From an uncultured Chloroflexota bacterium (GTDB lineage Bacteria > Chloroflexota > Anaerolineae > Aggregatilineales > Phototrophicaceae): a stretch of 16,002 bases of DNA. Location: the NCBI GenBank assembly GCA_937927665.1, contig CALBRY010000313.1, forward strand, positions 1 through 16,002, given 5' to 3'. The position numbers and the translations under genes are program-made. The number at the start of each line of letters is the position of its first letter. Positions within the stretch are counted from its first letter, which is position 1. Shown in pieces: positions 7,347-14,439 of the stretch. A model generated the notes under the pieces. That model saw only the letters and a program-made list of their open reading frames with translations. It was not told the origin of the DNA and searched no databases.

Positions 7347-8735
7347 CTAACTGGCGCGTTTCCACACCCCATCTGATAATCGAAACAGTATCGCCGATTC
7401 TTCCCCGTTCTTGACTACAGCGGCGCGTAGGGTCGGAATCCCCGCCAAATCGACTTCCTGTGTCAACGCCGTGACAACCCACCCGTCCGAGCCATCCCGC
7501 GCTAAATAGCGAGTCGCCGCAAGCTGGCGAATCATCGGGTCATTCACGTCATAGAGTGATAAAAAGGCATTTTCATCACCCCGGCTGATCAACTCCCCTT
7601 CGAGCGCCAGCCGCCATGTCAGGTAATCACGCCAATCGAGCGCCGCCTGATCAATCGATGACAATCCGAGCGTATCAGCGAACAAGCGCACGCTGGAATC
7701 GGGTTGAATTGCCAGCATAAACGCCGCGACTGCTTGATCGCCGTAGTTTTGCGCCAAACTGGTGAACAAAAATGCGTTGGTTTGGCGTCCGGTCAAGCGA
7801 CCGGTCAGCCATGAAACAACCGCACGCCGCAGATAATACGCATCCGCCGGGTACGTCATGGATAGATTGTGCGTAAGCGTATTCACCATGCGATCGCCGA
7901 CTGCATCCGCAGCGATCAACTGTACCGCCGGATCAAACGGCGAATCGACGCGCATCCGCGTTGTGAGCGGCGACGGAATCCGCAGCGTCCACGTATCGCC
8001 CACCCAACCCGCGATCAATCCCGGATCAGGCACGATTTCGACGGTGATCGGCGGCAGCACCACGCCGAAAATCTCCTGTGCCGTCCCAACCCACCTATCA
8101 ATTTGATCGCGTGCCATCACAGCGACAGGCGCATCCAGATCATGATAGCTGATCGTCACCGCACTGCCTTCGAGCGTCTGCACTTCTCCCCAGAAAGGAT
8201 AATGCGGCGGCAGATGACGCCATCCGTCCACCTCGCCGTCGCCATCCGATTCCGTATCGATCTGATAGTTCCAGTAGAACCAGACCCGTTCGTATGCCGC
8301 GCCTTCGATGATCTCTCGAATTTGTACGCGTGCGGTCTGTCCATCGAACGCTACCGAGACGATCTCGCCCGGAAAGAACGTGTTCGGCTCAAGTTTTAAG
8401 GCTTGATACGCTTGAAACTCAGCCGCCTGCAAACGCAGCCAATCGGGATCATCGCTGCGCTGCATTCGCAAAAATGCCGATTGATCACCGATCCGCAGTG
8501 CGGCAATTTCCGCCTCTACGGTATCGCGGAGCTGCTGCTCGATTTGCCAATCCACGTAGCGCAGTCGCAGCACGACAACGCCCACAAGCCCGCCGATCAC
8601 GACTGTCACCAGCAGAATTAGCAGCAGCAGTCCAAATTGCGCTCGACGGCGGCGGCGGCGAGTTTCCGGGTCTTCCGTCCCGCCGCGTAAACTTTCCCGC
8701 TCGGCTTCTATTTCCCAATCCAGCCGAATGCTCAT
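7347..8735 (-). CDS. Membrane-anchored protein with NTF2-like region and degenerate peptidase-MA-like region, unknown function
   Basis: The product has 462 residues. An acidic N-terminus is followed by six arginines (26-31) and one hydrophobic helix at about 34-56. This suggests the N-terminus in the cytoplasm and about 400 residues outside. After the helix, about 60-175 alternates helix and strand like NTF2/SnoaL-type domains (WFYWNYQI and GWRHLPP). From about 185 the pattern (AVMARDQIDRWVGTAQEIFG, then a mid-domain TLTHNL, then AVVSWLTGRLTG) resembles the gluzincin 'peptidase MA-like' fold. However, the expected HELTH zinc site appears as NTLTH at 285-289, so the metal-binding His and catalytic Glu are absent. 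A short final domain follows (about 420-462). Domain assignments are inference from pattern only. The gene lies 15 nt downstream of birA and upstream of the 71-residue membrane protein, in one probable operon. Confidence 0.8.
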   Translation of the reverse strand: MSIRLDWEIEAERESLRGGTEDPETRRRRRRAQFGLLLLILLVTVVIGGLVGVVVLRLRYVDWQIEQQLRDTVEAEIAALRIGDQSAFLRMQRSDDPDWLRLQAAEFQAYQALKLEPNTFFPGEIVSVAFDGQTARVQIREIIEGAAYERVWFYWNYQIDTESDGDGEVDGWRHLPPHYPFWGEVQTLEGSAVTISYHDLDAPVAVMARDQIDRWVGTAQEIFGVVLPPITVEIVPDPGLIAGWVGDTWTLRIPSPLTTRMRVDSPFDPAVQLIAADAVGDRMVNTLTHNLSMTYPADAYYLRRAVVSWLTGRLTGRQTNAFLFTSLAQNYGDQAVAAFMLAIQPDSSVRLFADTLGLSSIDQAALDWRDYLTWRLALEGELISRGDENAFLSLYDVNDPMIRQLAATRYLARDGSDGWVVTALTQEVDLAGIPTLRAAVVKNGEESAILFRLSDGVWKRAS

Positions 8736-8750
8736 TGAGTTGTACTCACA

Positions 8751-9488
8751 CTACCCTAACAGAATGTCCCCTGCGATCACACGCTGAAGCGTGCCGTTAT
8801 CATCGCTGATGACCAGTGCGCCATCGCTGTCCACCCGAACAGCCCGACAGCGCCGCCCATCAAGAGAGACGTACTGACCGATCATGTTGAGGTTATCACG
8901 CCATGCTTGAAATAAGCTGTCGCTTTCCAGCCGATCAACCCACGCATCAAGCCGCGCAAGAATACGCTTAAGCAAATCCAGCCGATCGATCGGGGTTTCG
9001 ATCGCATCCTGAAGGCTGATCGCCGTATCACGAAATGGACTTTCCGAAAAATCCACCGACACATTCACGCCGATTCCGAGAATCGCCCCGGTCAGTCTGC
9101 TGCCTTCCCATGCCGCTTCGGGGAGCACGCCTGCGACTTTGCGCCCTCGAATTTGTACATCATTCGCCCACTTGATCCCCACCTGCTCAATCCCCATCTG
9201 CTGAAGGGTTTCGCAAACCGCCAGCCCTCCGAGCATCGTCAAGCGGGATAAACTGGACTGCGGCAACCGCATAATCACCGTAAACAGGAGCGAAGTGCCG
9301 GGCGGTGCGAACCATGTTCGCCCCAATCGACCGCGTCCTTTTGTCTGTTCATCGGCAACAACGATCGTTCCATTGGGGGCGTTTTGATTGAGCAGCGTAA
9401 GGGCGAGATCGTTGGTGCTGGCGATTTGCGGGAAGTAGCGAACCTGCCTCGGGTGCAGTTCCGCTGACAATACGTGCGGATTAAACAA
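8751..9488 (-). CDS. birA: Biotin--[acetyl-CoA carboxylase] ligase, monofunctional
   Basis: The product has 245 residues. It activates biotin with ATP to biotinyl-5'-AMP and transfers it to the lysine of biotin-carrier proteins such as the acetyl-CoA carboxylase subunit. Visible landmarks are the STNDLA segment (24-29), the adenylate loop KGRGRLGRTW (50-59), KWANDV (106-111, usually KWPND) and the catalytic lysine K117 in GRKVAGVLPE. GIGVNV and a C-terminal SH3-like part, ending VIAGDILLG, complete the ligase. The N-terminal winged-helix DNA-binding domain of E. coli BirA is absent, so it should not act as the biotin repressor. The start is uncertain: TTG at 9488 is the first usable codon after an in-frame TGA, it has no clear ribosome-binding site, and TTG at 9470 is an alternative. 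It is the first gene of a three-gene minus-strand operon. Confidence 0.93.
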   Translation of the reverse strand: MFNPHVLSAELHPRQVRYFPQIASTNDLALTLLNQNAPNGTIVVADEQTKGRGRLGRTWFAPPGTSLLFTVIMRLPQSSLSRLTMLGGLAVCETLQQMGIEQVGIKWANDVQIRGRKVAGVLPEAAWEGSRLTGAILGIGVNVSVDFSESPFRDTAISLQDAIETPIDRLDLLKRILARLDAWVDRLESDSLFQAWRDNLNMIGQYVSLDGRRCRAVRVDSDGALVISDDNGTLQRVIAGDILLG

Positions 9489-9514
9489 TGGTTTCGCTGT
9501 CGTGATTTCCCCCC

Positions 9515-9526
9515 ATCATGTATGAT
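9515..9526 (+). promoter_or_regulatory. Candidate -10 box/inverted repeat upstream of the ABC importer
   Basis: TATGAT at 9521-9526 matches the -10 consensus at five of six positions and would start transcription near 9533, about 70 nt before the binding-protein ATG. It overlaps an inverted repeat, ATCAT-GT-ATGAT (9515-9526), that could be a small operator. No convincing -35 is found. The 114-bp gap 9489-9602 must also hold the divergent birA promoter, which I cannot identify. Confidence 0.3.
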
Positions 9527-9587
9527 CTCGCTGCAATAGGCGGTCTAGATCGCGTAGCAGAGGATTATCGAATTGATGATAACGGTT

Positions 9588-9593
9588 AAGGAG
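9588..9593 (+). promoter_or_regulatory. Ribosome-binding site fixing the start of the binding protein
   Basis: AAGGAG lies 9 nt before the ATG at 9603. The in-frame ATG at 9573 has no such site and would add ten residues ahead of a typical signal peptide, so 9603 is preferred. Confidence 0.8.
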
Positions 9594-9602
9594 CGTTTAG
9601 CA

Positions 9603-10889
9603 ATGTTCAATACGCGCAAGTGGAGTGTCCTGCTGATTTCGGCGCTGCTCATGGCGGCGCTGGCGCTGAGCGTTTCCGCTCAGGAATCAATTACGCTCAC
9701 GGTGTGGGATAACTTCACCCGTGATGCGGAACAGGCGATGATTGTGGAACTTCACGCACAGTTTGTTGCTGAACACCCGGAAGTTCACATCGTCCGCATT
9801 TCTTACGATACGTCTTCACTGACTGATTTACTACCGCTTTCGCTCGCTTCGGAAGGCGGACCGGATGTAGTGATGATCAATCAAGGTTTCGCCAATATGG
9901 GCGCGCTGGTTGAGGCGGGTCTGCTGCTGCCGCTCAATGATTACGCCGATCAATTCGGCTGGTGGGATCGCTACGGCATGGGACTGCACACGCGCAATAT
10001 GTGGAGCGCAGACGGTACGCAGTTCGGCGGTGATACGCTCTATGGTGTTTCCAACACGGCGGAAGTCGTCGGCGTGTTTTACTGGCGTTCCGACTTTGAA
10101 GAACTCGGTTTGAGCGTCCCCCAAACACTCGAAGAATTTGAAACCGTGCTCGCAGCGCTGCATGATGCGGGCAAAACCCCGATCGTGTTCGGTAGTCTTG
10201 ATGGCTGGCCCGCGATCCACACCCTCGGCGCGATTCAACACAGCTACGGCACGCGCGAAGAAGCCGATGCGTTCACCTTCCGTTACGAAGGCGGCACATA
10301 TGCGACCGAAGCGAATCTATTGGGCGCGCAGACGATGGTCGATTGGGTGAACGCGGGCTACTTCTCCCCCGGCTTTGAAGGCATGGATTACGACAATGCC
10401 ACGACAGGCGCATTCTTGAATCACGAAGGCGCGATGTGGATCACCGGAAGCTGGATGGCTGGCGGAATCAGTCAGGAATTGGGCGAAGATCAGGTTGGCT
10501 TCTTCCTCGTTCCTCCGGCAGAAGCGGGCGCAGCTCCGCTCAATGTTGGCGGTGTTGGCTTGGGCTACGGCATCCGATCCACCTCTGCAAATCCTGACCT
10601 TGCGGCAGAATATATCGACTTGATGACCAGCGCCGATGCGGGCGCGCTCCTGCTCGAATACGGCTATCTGCCCGCTGTCGCCGTCGAAAGCGACTCGATC
10701 ACCGAAGGCACACTGACCGCCGATGTGATCGCCGCGTGGAATACGATCAGCGGTGCGGATGCGGTTGGTCACTATTGGGACTGGACAGTGCCGGATATCG
10801 CGGCGTACATTCAAGAACTTCTAGCGGGCGTCACAACCCCGGAAGCATTCATTGAAACGGTTGAAGCGGAGTACCGTGCAGCAGAGTAA
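9603..10889 (+). CDS. Extracellular solute-binding protein of a carbohydrate ABC transporter (family 1, UgpB/MalE-like)
   Basis: The product has 428 residues. It captures a sugar or sugar derivative outside the membrane and hands it to the two permeases encoded next. Residues 1-26 form a classical signal peptide: N-T-R-K, then a hydrophobic core, then SVSA|Q. The mature start ITLTVWDNFTRDAEQAMI and the segments LTDLLPLSLASEGGPDVVMI, GAMWITGSWMAGG and LLLEYGYLPAV are typical of COG1653 binding proteins. No lipobox cysteine follows the signal peptide. In a cell without an outer membrane such proteins are usually lipoproteins, so how this one is retained is unclear. The specific ligand cannot be inferred. 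It is the first gene of an importer cassette; the permease start lies within or just after its 3' end. Confidence 0.93.
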   Translation: MFNTRKWSVLLISALLMAALALSVSAQESITLTVWDNFTRDAEQAMIVELHAQFVAEHPEVHIVRISYDTSSLTDLLPLSLASEGGPDVVMINQGFANMGALVEAGLLLPLNDYADQFGWWDRYGMGLHTRNMWSADGTQFGGDTLYGVSNTAEVVGVFYWRSDFEELGLSVPQTLEEFETVLAALHDAGKTPIVFGSLDGWPAIHTLGAIQHSYGTREEADAFTFRYEGGTYATEANLLGAQTMVDWVNAGYFSPGFEGMDYDNATTGAFLNHEGAMWITGSWMAGGISQELGEDQVGFFLVPPAEAGAAPLNVGGVGLGYGIRSTSANPDLAAEYIDLMTSADAGALLLEYGYLPAVAVESDSITEGTLTADVIAAWNTISGADAVGHYWDWTVPDIAAYIQELLAGVTTPEAFIETVEAEYRAAE

Positions 10890-10910
10890 TTCACCCGTAC
10901 AAAAACGAAC

Positions 10911-10934
10911 GGAGCGCTCCATTGTGAGCGCTCC
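10911..10934 (+). promoter_or_regulatory. Hairpin burying the ribosome-binding site of the first permease
   Basis: GGAGCGCTC (10911-10919) pairs perfectly with GAGCGCTCC (10926-10934) around the 6-nt loop CATTGT. The GGAG ribosome-binding site (10911-10914) lies in the stem, and the GTG start codon (10924-10926) spans loop and stem. Each arm is also close to self-complementary (GGAGCGCTCC is a 10-bp palindrome). In mRNA this should lower permease initiation relative to the binding protein, or stabilise the 3' end of the upstream message. Confidence 0.6.
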
Positions 10935-11832
10935 GGCGCAGCATTCAAGATCATGGCGACCCTTCGGGCAGCGGTGGCAGGCTTATCTGCTGATTCTTCC
11001 CGGCGTGACGCTTTATGCTCTGTTCGTCCTCGTACCGATCATCAACACAGCGCGTTACAGCTTCTACGATTGGACGGGTTTTAGCGAACCCACCAACCCC
11101 GGCTTGCAAAACTACGCCGAAATGTTCCGCGATCCCGATTTTTGGCGCGCAATCGGCAACAATGCCTTCTTTGTCATCTTTTACACACTGATTCCAATTC
11201 TTCTGGGCTTATTTCTCGCCTCGATCCTCACACGCGGGCGACTGCGCGGCATGACGATCTTCCGCGCCGGATTATTCATCCCGCAGGTGATGAGTCCCGT
11301 CGTGGTCGGCATCATCTGGCGCTGGTTGTTCACGCTCGATGGACCGATCAACATTTTTCTTGAAAGCATTGGCATTCAAGGGCGCGCATGGTTGGGCGAT
11401 TTCGCATGGTCACGATTGGCGGTGGGTTCAGTCGGGTCATGGGTGGAATACGGCTTGTGCATGGTCTTATTTATTGCAGGCGCGCAAGCGATTGACGAAG
11501 AACTCTACGACGCGGCGCGGGCATTCGGCGCGAACCGCTGGCAGGAATTCCGTTATGTCCTGCTCCCCGGTTTGCGACAGCAAATTCTCGTCGCCTTTGT
11601 CTTAACATTTATCGCGGCGCTTCGCGTATTCGATCTGGTTTACGTCCTCACGAGCGGCGGACCGGGCAAAACAACGCTCGTCACCAGCCTGTTGATCTAC
11701 GATGAAGCATTCAACCGTAACCGCGCCGGATATGCCTCCGCGATCGCGGTCGCCATCGGGGTGATCATCCTCGTCGTATCGGGATCGGTGTACTGGATTC
11801 AGCAGCGCCAAGCGGCTGAGGAGGAACAATGA
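10924..11832 (+). CDS. Carbohydrate ABC transporter permease 1 (MalF/UgpA-like)
   Basis: The product has 302 residues from the chosen start. It is one of two membrane subunits forming the translocation path. About six helices are visible, the first at about 20-40 (AYLLILPGVTLYALFVLVPI). The cytoplasmic EAA loop that docks the ATPase is at about 190-210 (YDAARAFGANRWQEFRYVLLP). The frame is open from TTG 10852, inside the binding-protein gene. GTG 10924 is preferred because GGAG lies 9 nt upstream and the resulting length is typical. GTG 10876 (GGAG 4 nt upstream, overlapping the previous gene by 14 nt) is the main alternative and would add 16 residues. The last codons overlap the next permease start in an ATGA, a sign of translational coupling. 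Confidence 0.92.
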   Translation: MSAPAQHSRSWRPFGQRWQAYLLILPGVTLYALFVLVPIINTARYSFYDWTGFSEPTNPGLQNYAEMFRDPDFWRAIGNNAFFVIFYTLIPILLGLFLASILTRGRLRGMTIFRAGLFIPQVMSPVVVGIIWRWLFTLDGPINIFLESIGIQGRAWLGDFAWSRLAVGSVGSWVEYGLCMVLFIAGAQAIDEELYDAARAFGANRWQEFRYVLLPGLRQQILVAFVLTFIAALRVFDLVYVLTSGGPGKTTLVTSLLIYDEAFNRNRAGYASAIAVAIGVIILVVSGSVYWIQQRQAAEEEQ

Positions 11833-12653
11833 CCAGCCGCACGCGACAAGATGCTTTCAGCTATGCGATCCTGATCGTCTTTCTAGTGGCGGCGCTGCTG
11901 CCATTTATCGGCGTAGTGTTGACGGCGTTCAAAGATACGGGCGAACTCGCGGCGGGTATTTTCGCGCTCCCGCAGCAGTGGCGCTTCGATAACTTCGCGG
12001 AGGCGTGGACAGGCGCGCGTTTTTCGACCTATTTCGGCTCCAGCTTGATCGTCGTTATTCCCGTGGTAGTCATTGCGACCATCCTTTCAACCATGTCCGG
12101 TGTTGCGTTCGGGATGTTCAAATTCCCCGGCGCGAATGCCCTACTGTTGGTGATTCTGCTCGGCTTGATGATCCCGTTTGAGGCGGTCATAATCCCGTTA
12201 TGGCAGTTGATGGGAAATCTCGGCTTGCGCGATACGTATTGGGCGGTCATTTTGCCCCAGATCGCGCTGAGTTTCAGCTTTGGCACCTTTTGGATGCGCG
12301 CCTATTTCAAAAACTTCCCGTCCGAAATCATCGATGCGGCGGTGGTCGATGGCTGCACAACATGGGGTGTCGTGTGGCGCGTCCTATTCCCGCTTTCGAT
12401 GCCCGCCTTGCTGTCGCTCGTCGTGCTGCTGTTCATGTGGACATGGAATGAATTTTTTCTGGTGCTGGTGATGGTCACCGGCGATTTGCGAACGCTCCCC
12501 GTAGGGCTTGCGCTGCTGCGCGGACGTTATGCGACCGATATTCCGGTTATGGCGGCGGGATCGCTCCTCGTATCCCTGCCGGTCATCATCCTGTACCTGT
12601 TCTTTCAAAGAAGTTTCATCCGGGGGATTATTTCCGGAGCGGTCAAAGCATAA
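11829..12653 (+). CDS. Carbohydrate ABC transporter permease 2 (MalG/UgpE-like)
   Basis: The product has 274 residues. It is the second membrane subunit of the importer. It starts with ATG overlapping the TGA of permease 1 by four bases. The first helix (about 11-32, AILIVFLVAALLPFIGVVLTAF) is followed by five more. The EAA loop is at about 165-195 (PSEIIDAAVVDGCTTWGVVW, then RVLFPLSMPAL), closer to the consensus EAAxxDGA than in permease 1. The ending FIRGIISGAVKA is typical of MalG-like subunits. No nucleotide-binding (ATPase) gene follows, so energy must come from an ATPase encoded elsewhere, as in MsmX-type systems that serve several importers. Confidence 0.94.
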   Translation: MTSRTRQDAFSYAILIVFLVAALLPFIGVVLTAFKDTGELAAGIFALPQQWRFDNFAEAWTGARFSTYFGSSLIVVIPVVVIATILSTMSGVAFGMFKFPGANALLLVILLGLMIPFEAVIIPLWQLMGNLGLRDTYWAVILPQIALSFSFGTFWMRAYFKNFPSEIIDAAVVDGCTTWGVVWRVLFPLSMPALLSLVVLLFMWTWNEFFLVLVMVTGDLRTLPVGLALLRGRYATDIPVMAAGSLLVSLPVIILYLFFQRSFIRGIISGAVKA

Positions 12654-12670
12654 GCATGAAAGGAATTTGA

Positions 12671-13171
12671 GTGGAGCACATTTACGCGCCGTGGCGTATG
12701 GGATATATCACAGGAGAAAAAAAGCTCGTGGATGGCTGCGTTTTCTGTAATCTGCTGACTGATCCGAACGAGCAGCAGATCATCGCGCGTTCAAAATATG
12801 TGTATGTGACGCTCAACCTGTACCCGTATAACAACGGGCATGTGATGGTTGTGCCGTATGAGCATGTCGATACACAGGAGAAACTCGCACCGGAGGCGCT
12901 GACCGATTTAATCCTCACCGTCAACCGGACGTTGGCTGTTTTAAGAAAAGCTTACAATGCCCCGGCGTTTAATCTGGGCGCGAATATCGGATCGGCGGCA
13001 GGGGCGGGCATCGCGTCGCATTATCACTTTCACATCGTCCCCCGCTGGAACGGCGACTCCAACTTCATGACAACGGTAGCATCGACAAGGGTGATTCCTG
13101 ACACTTTAGAGAACATCCATCGTGATCTAAAATCAACATGGGAAACGTTATTTCACTTGAAAGACATCTAA
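12671..13171 (+). CDS. HIT-family hydrolase, Ap4A phosphorylase-like
   Basis: The product has 166 residues. It carries the histidine triad H117-Y-H119-F-H121-I-V, in which the middle His is the usual nucleophile attacking an alpha-phosphate of a nucleotide. The context SHYHFHIVPRW then NGDSNFM, the N-terminal APWRMGYI and the cysteine pair C23-V-F-C26 are shared with the actinobacterial Ap4A phosphorylase group (Rv2613c-like). This points to degradation of diadenosine polyphosphates, but other HIT substrates cannot be excluded. The start is GTG at 12671 with AAAGGA upstream; no ATG gives the conserved N-terminus. It follows permease 2 by 17 nt and precedes the thiolase by 1 nt, so it is probably translated from the same message, although no shared pathway is obvious. 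Confidence 0.92.
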   Translation: MEHIYAPWRMGYITGEKKLVDGCVFCNLLTDPNEQQIIARSKYVYVTLNLYPYNNGHVMVVPYEHVDTQEKLAPEALTDLILTVNRTLAVLRKAYNAPAFNLGANIGSAAGAGIASHYHFHIVPRWNGDSNFMTTVASTRVIPDTLENIHRDLKSTWETLFHLKDI

Positions 13172-13172
13172 T

Positions 13173-14387
13173 ATGGCACAAAATGGTAAAAACGGGCGTG
13201 ACCCCGTCATTCTTTCTAGCGCACGCACTCCAATTGGCAAGTTTTTGGGCGGCTTAAGTAATGTCAGCGCGGCAGACCTCGGCAAAGTCGCAGTGAAAGC
13301 GGCGGTAGAGCGCGCGGGCATTGATGCCGCCGATGTGAGCGAAGTCATCCTCGGTAATGTCGTCAGCGCGGGCGTCGGACAGGCGCTCCCCCGTCAGGTG
13401 AGCATCGGCGCTGGCGTCCCTGAGAGTGTGGGCGGGATCACCGTCAACAAAGTATGCGGCAGCGGTTTGAAGGCGGTCATGATCGCATCGAACGCGATCA
13501 AAGCGGACGATGGTGATCTTTACATCGCGGGCGGCGTCGAGAGCATGAGCCGCGCCCCGTACTTAGACGATACACACCGCAAGGGTAACAAATACGGGCA
13601 TGTTCAACTGCGTGACTCGCTCCAAACCGATGGGCTGTGGTGCGCCCTCTGTGACTGGGGTATGGGCAACGCCGCCGAATTTATCGGGCGTCAGCTTGAA
13701 ATCACGCGCGAAAGTATGGACGAATTTGCCTTCCGCAGTCATCAAAACGCGCAAGCAGCAACCGAAGCGGGCAAATTCAGCGCCGAAATCGTGCCGGTAA
13801 GCGTGCAGCAGGGAAAACAGACGGTCACGATCGACAAAGACGAGTCGATCCGCCCGGATTCATCGCTCGAAGCGCTGGCGAAACTCGCCCCCGCCTTTGA
13901 GAAAGACGGCGCGGTAACAGCGGGCAACGCCCCCGGCATGAACGACGGCGCAGCGGCGCTGATCGTCAGCAGTCGTGACTACGCGGATCAGCATGGACAT
14001 GCTCCAGTTGCCCGTGTCGTCGGCTACGGTCAAGCAGCCGTTGAACCCGCATGGATTTTCTATGCGCCTGTGAAGGCGATTCCCGTCGCTTTGGAGCGTG
14101 CAGGCTGGACGGTCGCCGATGTCGATCTGTTCGAAATCAACGAAGCCTTCGCCGCGCAGGTCTTAGCGGACATCAAAGGTTTGGGGCGTGATGGGCATCA
14201 TGTCCCGATGGAAAAGATCAACGTGAACGGCGGCGCGATCGCGCTCGGTCATCCATTGGGTGCAAGCGGCGCTCGTGTGCTGATCACGCTGATCCACGCA
14301 CTGAAGGATCGCGGACTGAAGCGCGGCATCGCGGCGCTGTGTCTCGGCGGCGCGGAAGCTGTCGCCCTCGCGGTCGAGTTGGAATAG
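13173..14387 (+). CDS. Thiolase (acetyl-CoA C-acetyltransferase family)
   Basis: The product has 404 residues, near the usual length of about 393. It joins two acetyl-CoA to acetoacetyl-CoA or, in reverse, cleaves 3-ketoacyl-CoA. The N-terminal signature SARTPIGKFLGGLSN is present. The acyl-accepting cysteine is C95 in VNKVCGSGLKA. NEAFA, His360 in NGGAIALGHPLGASGAR and the second catalytic cysteine C390 in AALCLGGAEAVA complete the active site. The usual glycine-rich ending CxGGGxG is changed to CLGGAEA, so one or two glycines beside C390 are replaced. The ATG lies 1 nt after the HIT gene stop, so translation is probably coupled. Biosynthetic and degradative roles cannot be distinguished here, and no other beta-oxidation or ketone gene is nearby. 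Confidence 0.95.
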   Translation: MAQNGKNGRDPVILSSARTPIGKFLGGLSNVSAADLGKVAVKAAVERAGIDAADVSEVILGNVVSAGVGQALPRQVSIGAGVPESVGGITVNKVCGSGLKAVMIASNAIKADDGDLYIAGGVESMSRAPYLDDTHRKGNKYGHVQLRDSLQTDGLWCALCDWGMGNAAEFIGRQLEITRESMDEFAFRSHQNAQAATEAGKFSAEIVPVSVQQGKQTVTIDKDESIRPDSSLEALAKLAPAFEKDGAVTAGNAPGMNDGAAALIVSSRDYADQHGHAPVARVVGYGQAAVEPAWIFYAPVKAIPVALERAGWTVADVDLFEINEAFAAQVLADIKGLGRDGHHVPMEKINVNGGAIALGHPLGASGARVLITLIHALKDRGLKRGIAALCLGGAEAVALAVELE

Positions 14388-14396
14388 TCGAGTATT

Positions 14397-14429
14397 CGGG
14401 GCGGTTTGCGATTAAAATCGCCCCGTTTC
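14397..14429 (+). terminator. Probable terminator after the thiolase
   Basis: CGGGGCG (14397-14403) pairs perfectly with CGCCCCG (14419-14425) around a 15-nt loop, followed by TTTCT. A competing inner hairpin GCGATT/AATCGC is possible. It separates the importer-thiolase unit from the Doc pair 11 nt downstream. The T run is short, so read-through into the Doc genes is plausible. Confidence 0.55.
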
Positions 14430-14439
14430 TCATCACACG

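Noticed and set aside
7183..7482. 99-codon minus-strand frame between the small membrane protein and its upstream neighbour
   Set aside because: It overlaps both better-supported genes in another frame, has low-complexity basic content and lacks a ribosome-binding site.
8751..9488. BirA acting as transcriptional repressor of biotin genes
   Set aside because: The N-terminal winged-helix domain is missing and no biotin synthesis genes are adjacent.
10852..10923. Longer N-terminus for permease 1 starting at TTG 10852
   Set aside because: It would overlap the binding-protein gene by 38 nt and adds a charged, non-conserved leader; GTG 10924 has better spacing to GGAG. GTG 10876 is left open as an alternative.
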